From Alphaproteobacteria bacterium (lineage in GTDB: Bacteria > Pseudomonadota > Alphaproteobacteria > UBA8366 > Aestuariispiraceae): DNA of 64,000 nt. The notes beneath the pieces were generated by a model. That model was not told the DNA's origin, searched no databases, and saw only the letters and a list, made by a program, of their open reading frames with translations. The position numbers and the translations under genes were made by a program. Shown in pieces: positions 17,300 through 24,667 of this stretch. The stretch's first letter is position 1; every line of letters begins with the position of its first letter. The stretch covers positions 992,001 to 1,056,000 of the forward strand of contig JAWPMN010000001.1 of assembly GCA_033344895.1 (NCBI GenBank), in the 5' to 3' direction.

Positions 17300-18283
17300 T
17301 CAGGCTGCCGTCGCCGGGAGCGAAAACAACTCCGTCGCCACACCATCGGCCTCATATCCGCGGAGTGCGATCGACCCCGCACCCGCATCCAGAACGGCCG
17401 CCATGCGTGTATCGCGGTTCAACACCGGCTCCCGCACCCAGTGCAGGGGATTGGCGTCCTCTCCGGGCCCTCTGATCATGGCGCGCCGGGCAGCGTTTTC
17501 CCGGCCGCGGGGCCGCCCCCCCAAATCGGGACTGAGCCAGTCGTTGGCGACTGCTTCCGGAGCCTCATGGATTCGCGCCTCGGTCCCCAGATGTTCGATG
17601 ACGCAGCCCTCGCCGGATCGCGCGCCCGCAAGGGAATACAATGCCGGCAGTGCTATCGGCGTGTTGCGGACCATTGCCACGGCGGCCTCATAGTCCGAGC
17701 AGGTCTCGAACACGCGCCGGGCAAGATGGGCCGGTGGCAGGAAACGGCTGCGCCCGACCCGAATCCGGTCGTGCAGCCAGCCCGCGGGGGCCGGCCAGCC
17801 CCGTTTCAGACGCATGGGCGCCTGGTTGATGGCCAGGGAAAAGCGCCCCGGCGCCATCCCGGTGATCACACCGGAAAATCCGGGCCAGGTGATGTTGTAG
17901 AAGTCCCCGGTCGGGCCGGTCTGCAGCGCGACGATCAGTTCACGGCCAAGCCCGTCGAAAGGCCAGTCCAACGTCCGCCGCATGGACATGCTGCCTGTCG
18001 ATGACGGCTCGACGGCTGTCGTGCATCCCCATTCATAGCAGAAATTCATGAACCAGACGCCGCGTGGCATCCCCGCCGCCAGAACAGCAATTTCTTCACA
18101 ATAGGGATTATTGGCACGGACCGCCCAACGCGCGCTGCGCCCGTCGAAAAAAGTCACCACCGGCGGCGACATCTTCCGGCGACCGGCCGCCAGCAGCCGA
18201 TGCGCGCCTTCCCGGTGGTCGCGGTACAGCACGGCCGCGCCGCCATCGCGAATATCGACCAACGGAATCCTGACCAGACTCAT
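17300..18283 (-). CDS. Acid ceramidase/NAAA-like Ntn hydrolase (C45-type)
   Basis: 327 aa. The segment EWGCTTAVEP...MRRTLDWPFDG puts a candidate N-terminal nucleophile at Cys87, with Arg103 and Asp106. This +16/+19 spacing is the same as in human acid ceramidase (Cys143, Arg159, Asp162) and NAAA. Such enzymes self-cleave before the Cys and hydrolyse amide bonds of fatty acid amides, ceramides or penicillin-like substrates. Later FSGVITGMAPGRFSLAINQAP also fits the family. The ATG at 18283 is one of three possible starts; no strong ribosome site is seen. No signal peptide, so probably cytoplasmic. Confidence 0.75.
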   Translation of the reverse strand: MSLVRIPLVDIRDGGAAVLYRDHREGAHRLLAAGRRKMSPPVVTFFDGRSARWAVRANNPYCEEIAVLAAGMPRGVWFMNFCYEWGCTTAVEPSSTGSMSMRRTLDWPFDGLGRELIVALQTGPTGDFYNITWPGFSGVITGMAPGRFSLAINQAPMRLKRGWPAPAGWLHDRIRVGRSRFLPPAHLARRVFETCSDYEAAVAMVRNTPIALPALYSLAGARSGEGCVIEHLGTEARIHEAPEAVANDWLSPDLGGRPRGRENAARRAMIRGPGEDANPLHWVREPVLNRDTRMAAVLDAGAGSIALRGYEADGVATELFSLPATAA

Positions 18284-18384
18284 GACCCGCCCACCATCCA
18301 TGAACGGTGCGCATCCTAGCAGAACGGCAATTCCGCTCAAGCCGAGGGCCCGTCCAGGCTCGCCAAACGTTCAATTTGTCGGAT

Positions 18385-18471
18385 TGGTGCCCCCGGGGAG
18401 ACTCGAACTCCCACTTCCGTAAGGAAAACAGATTTTGAGTCTGCCGCGTCTACCAGTTCCGCCACAGGGGC
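18385..18471 (-). tRNA. tRNA-Leu (CAA)
   Basis: An 87-nt cloverleaf with a long variable arm on the minus strand. The acceptor stem GCCCCTG pairs with CGGGGGC, with A and an encoded CCA at the 3' end. The anticodon stem is GCAGA/TCTGT with loop CTCAAAA, giving anticodon CAA. The T arm is GGGAG-TTCGAGT-CTCCC. Confidence 0.96.
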
Positions 18472-18602
18472 CTCGACCGGGTGATAGGCGAAATCGCCTT
18501 GGGCGGCAACCGGTTTCGCGATAATCCGGAAAAGAAGGCTCGCCACGGAAGGTGCGCCTGCGTTAACCTTGGCGAATCGTGGTGAGGGGACCGTTCGAAA
18601 CG

Positions 18603-19889
18603 ATGTCGGAAACGGCAAACAGTGCTGTACGCCAGGGCGGTCGACGCGACGACGACCAAGCTGCGGAACTGCTGCGTGAGGCCGCATCGGAGATCACGCA
18701 GGGACTGCTGGTCGTCGATGGCGATCTGACAATTGTCTTCGTCAACAACCCCTATCGCGACTTTTTCGGTTTCTCGCCGGATGATCCGGCTGTCCAGCCG
18801 GGCGCCCCCTTGGAAGAAATGCTCCACGCGCTGGCCTCTCGCGGGGAATATGGTGGCGACGAACCTGACAGTTATGTCGAGGAGCGTCTCCGCCCGGTCC
18901 GCGAGCGCGCGGAATACACTGCGGAGCGTCGGCTCAGCAGCGGCCGCTACGTCGAGATCAGCGGCCATCCGCTGTCCAACGGCGGTTATGTCTTCACCTT
19001 CACGGATGTCACCGATCGTGTCGCGGAAAAGGAACGTCTCGATCGCCTTGTCCGGGACCGCACGGAAGAACTGCACGAGGCCAACAAGAAGCTGATCGAT
19101 GGCATCGAGTATGCCCGCCTGATCCAGACAGGGATCCTGCCGCAGAAATCCTTCTTCGACAGTCAGGTCGGGCCCAACTTCCTGCTGTTCAGGCCGGCGG
19201 ACATCGTCGGTGGTGACTTCTATATCGGCGTCAAGACCGACTACGGCACCTATATCGGTCTCGGCGATTGCACCGGTCACGGGGTACCGGGCGCCATGAT
19301 GACGATGATGGCGGCCTCCGTCTGCCGCCGCGCCATCAACGAGACCGGGGTCGGCGGGCCCGCGGCCGTGATGATGGCCATCGACCGGATCGTGCGCATC
19401 AACCTGCATCAGACCGAAGCACAGGTTGGACCGGATAATGGTCTGGAACTGACCCTCTGCCTTGTGGAATCCGATCTCGGCCGGGTCCGCATCGCCGGTG
19501 CGGGCCTGGACGCCTTTGTTCAGAAACAGAACGACATCGAGCGAATCCGGGGAACGAAACACGGGCTTGGCTATGGCCGTCAGACCAGTTCGGCGACCCT
19601 GATCCAGGAAGCCGTCTTCACGGACCGGGAAGCGGAGCGAATCTTTCTGACCTCCGACGGTATTCTGGACCAGGCCGGCGGAGACAAGGGCTACGGCTAC
19701 GGCCGGCGCCGCCTGACCGATGCCCTGAAGCAGGGCACCGGATTGCCGATCGAGGAACAGGGCGCGCTTCTCGCCGCGGATGTCGAGACCTACAGCAAGG
19801 GACATGTGCAGCGCGACGATCTTGCGGTGCTTGGCTTTTGTCTGAAGCAGGACCGGCCGCCCGCACGAAGAACTTCGGTCGGGGGTTAG
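18603..19889 (+). CDS. PAS-PP2C (RsbU/SiaA-like) serine/threonine phosphatase
   Basis: 428 aa with no membrane segment. It has an N-terminal PAS domain (about 25-140), a short coiled coil (KERLDRLVRDRTEELHEANK) and a SpoIIE/PP2C phosphatase domain. The metal-site motifs RPADIVGGDFY, LGDCTGHGVPGAMMTM and LTSDGILDQAGG are intact. It heads a four-gene run with SiaB, SiaC and a GGDEF protein, so its likely job is dephosphorylating SiaC. Pseudomonas SiaA has a membrane sensor instead of PAS. The ATG at 18603 is favoured; the GTG at 18579 lacks a ribosome site. Confidence 0.88.
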   Translation: MSETANSAVRQGGRRDDDQAAELLREAASEITQGLLVVDGDLTIVFVNNPYRDFFGFSPDDPAVQPGAPLEEMLHALASRGEYGGDEPDSYVEERLRPVRERAEYTAERRLSSGRYVEISGHPLSNGGYVFTFTDVTDRVAEKERLDRLVRDRTEELHEANKKLIDGIEYARLIQTGILPQKSFFDSQVGPNFLLFRPADIVGGDFYIGVKTDYGTYIGLGDCTGHGVPGAMMTMMAASVCRRAINETGVGGPAAVMMAIDRIVRINLHQTEAQVGPDNGLELTLCLVESDLGRVRIAGAGLDAFVQKQNDIERIRGTKHGLGYGRQTSSATLIQEAVFTDREAERIFLTSDGILDQAGGDKGYGYGRRRLTDALKQGTGLPIEEQGALLAADVETYSKGHVQRDDLAVLGFCLKQDRPPARRTSVGG

Positions 19890-19892
19890 GCC

Positions 19893-20441
19893 ATGAATCA
19901 GACGGATATGACGGCCCTGCGCGAGATTTTCGAGCGTTGCCACATCGTGCTCAGCTTCAACGGTCCCTTTTCGCAAAGCGTGATTGAGGAACTGGGGGAG
20001 GCGATCCGCCGCCACCTGGAAGCCCAGACCCAGCCGCGTAAACGGATCGCAGACGTCTTCGCCGTTTACATCGAGGTAACTCAGAATATCCGGCACTACG
20101 CCGAGAATTGCGGCCGGGACGATGCCCATACGGCGCGCCTCAATGCCGGCACCGTGCTGATCGCACGGCAGGGGGACGAATATGCCGTGGTCGCGGGCAA
20201 CCTCGTTCTCAAGGAACATGCGCCGGCCCTGACGAAACGGCTGGACGCCGTGATCGCCATGGACGACGTGGCCCTCAAATCCGCCTACAAGGAACGCCTG
20301 CGGGCGCCGGTGACGGAAGGCGCGACCGGTGCCGGGCTCGGCTTTCTTCAGATGGCCCGGAAGGCCACGAAACCGCTGTCTTACAGTCTGTCGGACGCGG
20401 ATTCGGATCACGCCTTCTTCACCTTGACAGCGGTGATCTAG
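19893..20441 (+). CDS. siaB: SiaB family protein kinase
   Basis: 182 aa. Matches the SiaB/DUF6272 family: an atypical GHKL-like kinase that phosphorylates SiaC. Recognisable parts are an N-box-like helix DVFAVYIEVTQNIRHYAE and a C-terminal glycine loop EGATGAGLGFLQMARKAT. It begins 3 bp after the stop of the phosphatase gene and precedes siaC, an order that keeps kinase and phosphatase expressed together. Confidence 0.88.
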   Translation: MNQTDMTALREIFERCHIVLSFNGPFSQSVIEELGEAIRRHLEAQTQPRKRIADVFAVYIEVTQNIRHYAENCGRDDAHTARLNAGTVLIARQGDEYAVVAGNLVLKEHAPALTKRLDAVIAMDDVALKSAYKERLRAPVTEGATGAGLGFLQMARKATKPLSYSLSDADSDHAFFTLTAVI

Positions 20442-20491
20442 CAACTGAAAAGAGGGGCCCTCGTCAGGGGCACGATTGGTTGGGGACGAGA

Positions 20492-20872
20492 ATGGTCGAA
20501 CGCATCACGATTGAAGGAACGCGGTCCTCGCCGGCCGTCGACTGCGATCCGAACAAGCGGGTGATCCACTTGTCGGGCGAATCCTATCCGGAAAACACCT
20601 TCGACTTTTACCGACCGATCATCGCCTGGCTGGATGCGGTCCTCGACGATGGTTCGAACCAGGCGGTCACCCTCGAAATCGCCCTGTCCTACCTCAACAC
20701 CGGCAGTATCAAATCGATGATGGACATGCTGGACCGGATGGACGAGGCCCATGACACCGGGATCGAAGTGTCGGTCATCTGGCGCTGCGACCCGGAAAAC
20801 GAACGGATCGTGGAACTGGCCGAAGAACTGCTGGAAGATGTCTCCCTGCCTTATGATATCGTGACGGACTAG
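20492..20872 (+). CDS. siaC: SiaC family regulator of diguanylate cyclase
   Basis: 126 aa, DUF1987/SiaC family. The conserved SYLNTGSIKSMMDMLDRM carries the Thr (Thr70 here) equivalent to the phosphorylated Thr68 of Pseudomonas aeruginosa SiaC. In that system unphosphorylated SiaC binds and activates the diguanylate cyclase SiaD. The motif GESYPENTFDFYRPIIAWL is also family-typical. The frame is open further upstream inside siaB, but the ATG at 20492 gives the normal length. A 50-bp gap separates it from siaB. Confidence 0.9.
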   Translation: MVERITIEGTRSSPAVDCDPNKRVIHLSGESYPENTFDFYRPIIAWLDAVLDDGSNQAVTLEIALSYLNTGSIKSMMDMLDRMDEAHDTGIEVSVIWRCDPENERIVELAEELLEDVSLPYDIVTD

Positions 20873-20895
20873 GACCGGACATAAGGGAAAGCCTC

Positions 20896-21594
20896 TTGGC
20901 GGACCAAAGCAAAACCGACGCGCGGATCGATGCCCTGCTGGCACGGCTGGGAGACCTGACGCCGGACATGCGGGCCGAGGTCGAATGGCTGGTCGGCCGG
21001 TATCGCCGACTTGATCGCAATCTGGACAAGATCTCACGCATGAGCGACCGCATGCAGGCCCAGATTCTGGAACTGAACGATCAGTTGCGCGCGGCGTCGA
21101 TCACCGACCCCCTGACCGGAATGGCCAACCGGCGCGGCGCTCATGATGCCTTGATATCGGAGACGAGGGCGTTCCACGACGCGGGTCTTCCGTTCTGTCT
21201 GGCCCTGTTCGACATTGATCACTTCAAGGCCGTGAACGACACCCACGGCCATGATGTCGGGGACGAAGTGCTGGTGGATTTCGCCGCGCGGCTGGCCGGT
21301 TCCATGCGCGAACGCGACCTCATCGCGCGCTGGGGCGGTGAAGAGTTTCTGGTGCTGATGCCCGAAACCGGCCCCGATGACGCCAGCATCCTGCTGGAGG
21401 GGTTTCTGGAGAAACTCCGTGCACGCCCGATCAAAACGGCAAATGGCCCCTTGCGAATAACGGCCAGCGCCGGGCTCTGCCGCTATATCGACACCGATGA
21501 AGGTTACGACCGCACCATCTACCGTGCCGATCAGGCCCTGTACGCGGCGAAGACATCGGGCCGCGACCGCTGGTTAATGGCTGAAGAGCCCTGA
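20896..21594 (+). CDS. siaD: Diguanylate cyclase, SiaD-like
   Basis: 232 aa: an N-terminal coiled coil (about 30-65; SDRMQAQILELNDQLRAASI) and a GGDEF domain. The active site is WGGEEF and an inhibitory site RxxD (RERD) lies five residues before it, so product inhibition is expected. The signature DPLTGMANRRG is present. The start is a TTG at 20896 with AAGGGAAAG before it. As last gene of the sia-type operon, its cyclic-di-GMP synthesis should depend on SiaC phosphorylation state. Confidence 0.92.
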   Translation: MADQSKTDARIDALLARLGDLTPDMRAEVEWLVGRYRRLDRNLDKISRMSDRMQAQILELNDQLRAASITDPLTGMANRRGAHDALISETRAFHDAGLPFCLALFDIDHFKAVNDTHGHDVGDEVLVDFAARLAGSMRERDLIARWGGEEFLVLMPETGPDDASILLEGFLEKLRARPIKTANGPLRITASAGLCRYIDTDEGYDRTIYRADQALYAAKTSGRDRWLMAEEP

Positions 21595-21603
21595 TTTCAG
21601 GCG

Positions 21604-22602
21604 TCAGTGTCGAAATTCCGTCGCCGGCGGTCGGCCCATCAGGCGGGCGATGGCGTCGTCCACATCGATCTGCTGATCCAGAATGGCATTCACGGTCTGG
21701 GTAATCGGCATGTCGACCTTCGCCCGATCCGCCAGCGCCGCGACCGCCTGGGTCGACCAGTAGCCCTCCGTCACCGCCCGCCGCGCGGTCAGGACGTCGC
21801 CGATCCGACGTCCCTCCCCCAGGGCAATTCCGAAGGATGTGTTTCGGGATGTCGCGCTCATCGCAGTCAGAATCAGGTCTCCCGCGCCGGCCAGCCCCAT
21901 CAGTGTTTCCGCCCGCCCACCTTCCGCGACAGCGAGGCGTACCATCTCCGCCAGTCCGCGACTGACCAGGGCCGCGCGGGCATTCTCCCCCAACCCCCGG
22001 CCGGTCGCGATACCGGCAGCGAGGGCGATCACGTTCTTGATCGCGCCCCCCAGCTCCGCGCCGACCGGATCATCCGACAGATAGGCCCGCAGCGAGCCCG
22101 ACCCGATCCCGGCCTGCACCCGCTTCGCCGCCTCCTCATCCTCGGCCGCCAGGGTTATCGCGGTCGGGAGGCCGCGCGCGACCTCCGCCGCAAAGGTCGG
22201 CCCCGAAAAGACGCAGGTTCGGGCTGAGGGCAGGGTTTCCGACAGAACCTCGCTCATCCGCTTCAGGCTGCCGCGCTCGATCCCCTTGGCGCAGATCGCC
22301 ACGGGCAGGCCCTCCGGCAGGACCGGTGCCGCGGCTTCGGCCACCGCGCGCACGACCTGCGCGGGGACGGCCAGAAGCGCAAAATCCGCGTCCGCCAGCA
22401 CCGCTGCCAGATCGGTCGTGGCTTCGATCCCACGCTCCAGGGTCACGCCGGGCAGACGTCCCGGGTTGGATCCCGTGGTGATTTCCTTGGCGGCATCGGG
22501 GTTTCGCACCCACAGCCGCACGGGCCGGCCGGCACGCCGCGCCACACAAGCCAGCGCGGTTCCCCAGGCGCCGCCCCCCAGTACAGCGACGGTATTGCTC
22601 AC
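21604..22602 (-). CDS. gpsA: Glycerol-3-phosphate dehydrogenase [NAD(P)+]
   Basis: 332-aa cytosolic enzyme that reduces dihydroxyacetone phosphate to sn-glycerol-3-phosphate for phospholipid synthesis. The NAD-binding site is [34 protein letters not shown] and the catalytic Lys region [14 protein letters not shown] are present. The start is GTG at 22602, 5 bases after AAGGAGG, and it overlaps the tsaD stop by 4 bp (GTGA). The gene is convergent with siaD, 9 bp apart. Confidence 0.96.
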   Translation of the reverse strand: MSNTVAVLGGGAWGTALACVARRAGRPVRLWVRNPDAAKEITTGSNPGRLPGVTLERGIEATTDLAAVLADADFALLAVPAQVVRAVAEAAAPVLPEGLPVAICAKGIERGSLKRMSEVLSETLPSARTCVFSGPTFAAEVARGLPTAITLAAEDEEAAKRVQAGIGSGSLRAYLSDDPVGAELGGAIKNVIALAAGIATGRGLGENARAALVSRGLAEMVRLAVAEGGRAETLMGLAGAGDLILTAMSATSRNTSFGIALGEGRRIGDVLTARRAVTEGYWSTQAVAALADRAKVDMPITQTVNAILDQQIDVDDAIARLMGRPPATEFRH

Positions 22603-23660
22603 GACGCCTCCTTTTCCGGTCCGGTCAGTTCGGATAGTGGCCATCGTGGGCGCGGCTTGAAATCCAGACCGTCGGTCAGCCCCAACCGAAAACGTTCCAG
22701 GCCGGCCCACGCGATCATGGCCGCGTTGTCGGTGCACAGCTTGATCGGCGGCGCGGCGAAGGCAATGTCCTCCTCGGCCGAAAGGCGCTCCAGGGCCGAC
22801 CGGAGAGTTCCATTGGCGGCGACCCCGCCGGCGACGACAAGCGTCCCCCCCGCCCCGCGCGTCTCCCGGAACAGGCGGATCGCGTTTCGGGTCCTGTCTG
22901 CGATGACATCCGCGACCGCGTTCTGGAAGGCCGCCGCCAGATCCGCGCGGTCCATAGCGTCAAGCGCACCGTCCGCCCCGGCGGGCAGCTTGTCAGCGGC
23001 CTGACGCACCGCCGTCTTCAACCCGGCGAAGGAAAAATCGCACCCCGGCCGTCCGGCCATCGGTCGGGGCAGACTGAACCGATCCGGATTCCCCGCCGTC
23101 TTCGCGGCCGCCTCCACCGCCGGGCCACCGGGATACCCGAGCCCCAGCAGTTTCGCTGTCTTGTCGAAGGCCTCTCCGACGGCATCATCGACTGTTCCGC
23201 CCAATCGTTCGTAGTGGCCGACCGAATCGACGGCGAGAAGCTGGCAATGGCCGCCGCTGACGAGGAGCAGCAGATACGGGAACGCGACATCGTCCGTCAG
23301 ACGGGCGGTCAGGGCATGCCCCTCGAGATGATTGACGGCGACATAGGGCAGGTTCGCCCCCAGGGCCATGGCCTTGCCCATCGTCGCCCCGATCATCACA
23401 CCGCCGATCAGCCCCGGGCCGGCGGTCGCAGCCACGGCGTCCAGATCGGACAGTGCCAGCCCGGCCTCGTTCAGGGCATCCGAAACGATGCCGTCGAGAT
23501 GGACCAGATGCGCGCGTGCCGCGATTTCCGGCACGACCCCGCCATAGGGACGGTGGTCGTCGAGCTGCGACAGGACGACATTGGCAAGAATGCGCCGCCC
23601 GTCGTCGACAATGGCGGCCGCAGTCTCGTCACAGGAGGTTTCGATACCCAGTACTAACAT
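22599..23660 (-). CDS. tsaD: tRNA threonylcarbamoyladenosine transferase TsaD
   Basis: 353 aa. Transfers the threonylcarbamoyl group to A37 of ANN-reading tRNAs together with TsaB and Tsa[21 protein letters not shown] is the ASKHA phosphate-1 motif. [13 protein letters not shown] supplies the metal-binding His pair, and [14 protein letters not shown] is also diagnostic. It is divergent from hemC across 86 bp and coupled to gpsA, the usual alphaproteobacterial arrangement. Confidence 0.97.
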   Translation of the reverse strand: MLVLGIETSCDETAAAIVDDGRRILANVVLSQLDDHRPYGGVVPEIAARAHLVHLDGIVSDALNEAGLALSDLDAVAATAGPGLIGGVMIGATMGKAMALGANLPYVAVNHLEGHALTARLTDDVAFPYLLLLVSGGHCQLLAVDSVGHYERLGGTVDDAVGEAFDKTAKLLGLGYPGGPAVEAAAKTAGNPDRFSLPRPMAGRPGCDFSFAGLKTAVRQAADKLPAGADGALDAMDRADLAAAFQNAVADVIADRTRNAIRLFRETRGAGGTLVVAGGVAANGTLRSALERLSAEEDIAFAAPPIKLCTDNAAMIAWAGLERFRLGLTDGLDFKPRPRWPLSELTGPEKEAS

Positions 23661-23746
23661 GTCATCGCAGGATGTAGCCTATGCGGACCGGATGCGCTAC
23701 AGGTTCCGAAAGTTCAAGTCCTTACAACCGGCCGGAAGGGTTCTTC

Positions 23747-24667
23747 ATGGCGCCGTCGATCGAAAAAGTCACCCTGGGAACGCGTGGATCGCCCTTGGCG
23801 ATGCGCCAGACGGAGGAGGTCCGGGACCGGCTGATCGCAGCCCATCCCGGCCTGCAGGTCGAGATCGCCGAGATCAAGGTGGTCGGCGATCAGATTCAGG
23901 ACCGTCCCCTCGCGGAAGTTGGCGGCAAGGGCCTGTTCACCAAGGAGCTGGACCGCGCGGTCATGGACGGACGGTGCGACGCCGCCGTCCATTCAATGAA
24001 GGATGTGGAAACCTGGCTGTCAGAGGGAATCTCCCTGACCTGCATCCTGGAACGCGAGGATGTACGAGACGCCTTTCTGAGCCCCGTCGCGCGTTCTATC
24101 GCGGACCTGCCGGTCGGCGCCCGCGTCGGTTCCGCGTCGCTTCGGCGCAAGGCCCAGATCCTGGCCACGCGCCCCGATCTGGAGGTCGTGCTTTTCCGGG
24201 GCAACGTTCAGACCCGACTGCGCAAGCTTGAGGAACGGGTTGCCGATGCCACTCTGCTGGCGATGGCCGGATTGAACCGTCTGGGCATGGCCGACGTCGC
24301 AACCACGGCCCTGGAGCCGGAGGAGATGCTGCCCGCCGTTGCCCAGGGCGCCGTCGGCATTACGATTGCCACGGACAATGCAGATCTGGCGGCACTCCTG
24401 GCGCCGCTCAACCATGCGGAGACCGCCCTTCGCGTGCATGCCGAGCGCGGCTTTCTGGATGTCCTGGATGGAACCTGCCACACCCCGATCGCCGGCCTGG
24501 CGGAACTGAACGGCGATACGATTCGGTTCCGGGGCCTTGTCGCCCGCGAGGACGGCACGAGGGTGTTGACCGTCGAACGGTCCGGCGCGGCTGCAGACGC
24601 CGAAAGTCTGGCACGGGATGCCGCGGCCGAACTGCGGGCTGAAATGGGCGAGACCTTCTTTGACTGA
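23747..24667 (+). CDS. hemC: Hydroxymethylbilane synthase (porphobilinogen deaminase)
   Basis: 306 aa. Polymerises four porphobilinogens to hydroxymethylbilane in heme synthesis. LGTRGSPLAMRQTEEV, DRPLAEVGGKGLFTKELD, CDAAVHSMKDVET and VGSASLRRKAQIL line the active site. LDGTCHTPIAG holds the Cys (about residue 244) that carries the dipyrromethane cofactor. The ATG at 23747 follows GGAAGGG. The next gene, hemD, begins inside its last codons. Confidence 0.97.
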   Translation: MAPSIEKVTLGTRGSPLAMRQTEEVRDRLIAAHPGLQVEIAEIKVVGDQIQDRPLAEVGGKGLFTKELDRAVMDGRCDAAVHSMKDVETWLSEGISLTCILEREDVRDAFLSPVARSIADLPVGARVGSASLRRKAQILATRPDLEVVLFRGNVQTRLRKLEERVADATLLAMAGLNRLGMADVATTALEPEEMLPAVAQGAVGITIATDNADLAALLAPLNHAETALRVHAERGFLDVLDGTCHTPIAGLAELNGDTIRFRGLVAREDGTRVLTVERSGAAADAESLARDAAAELRAEMGETFFD

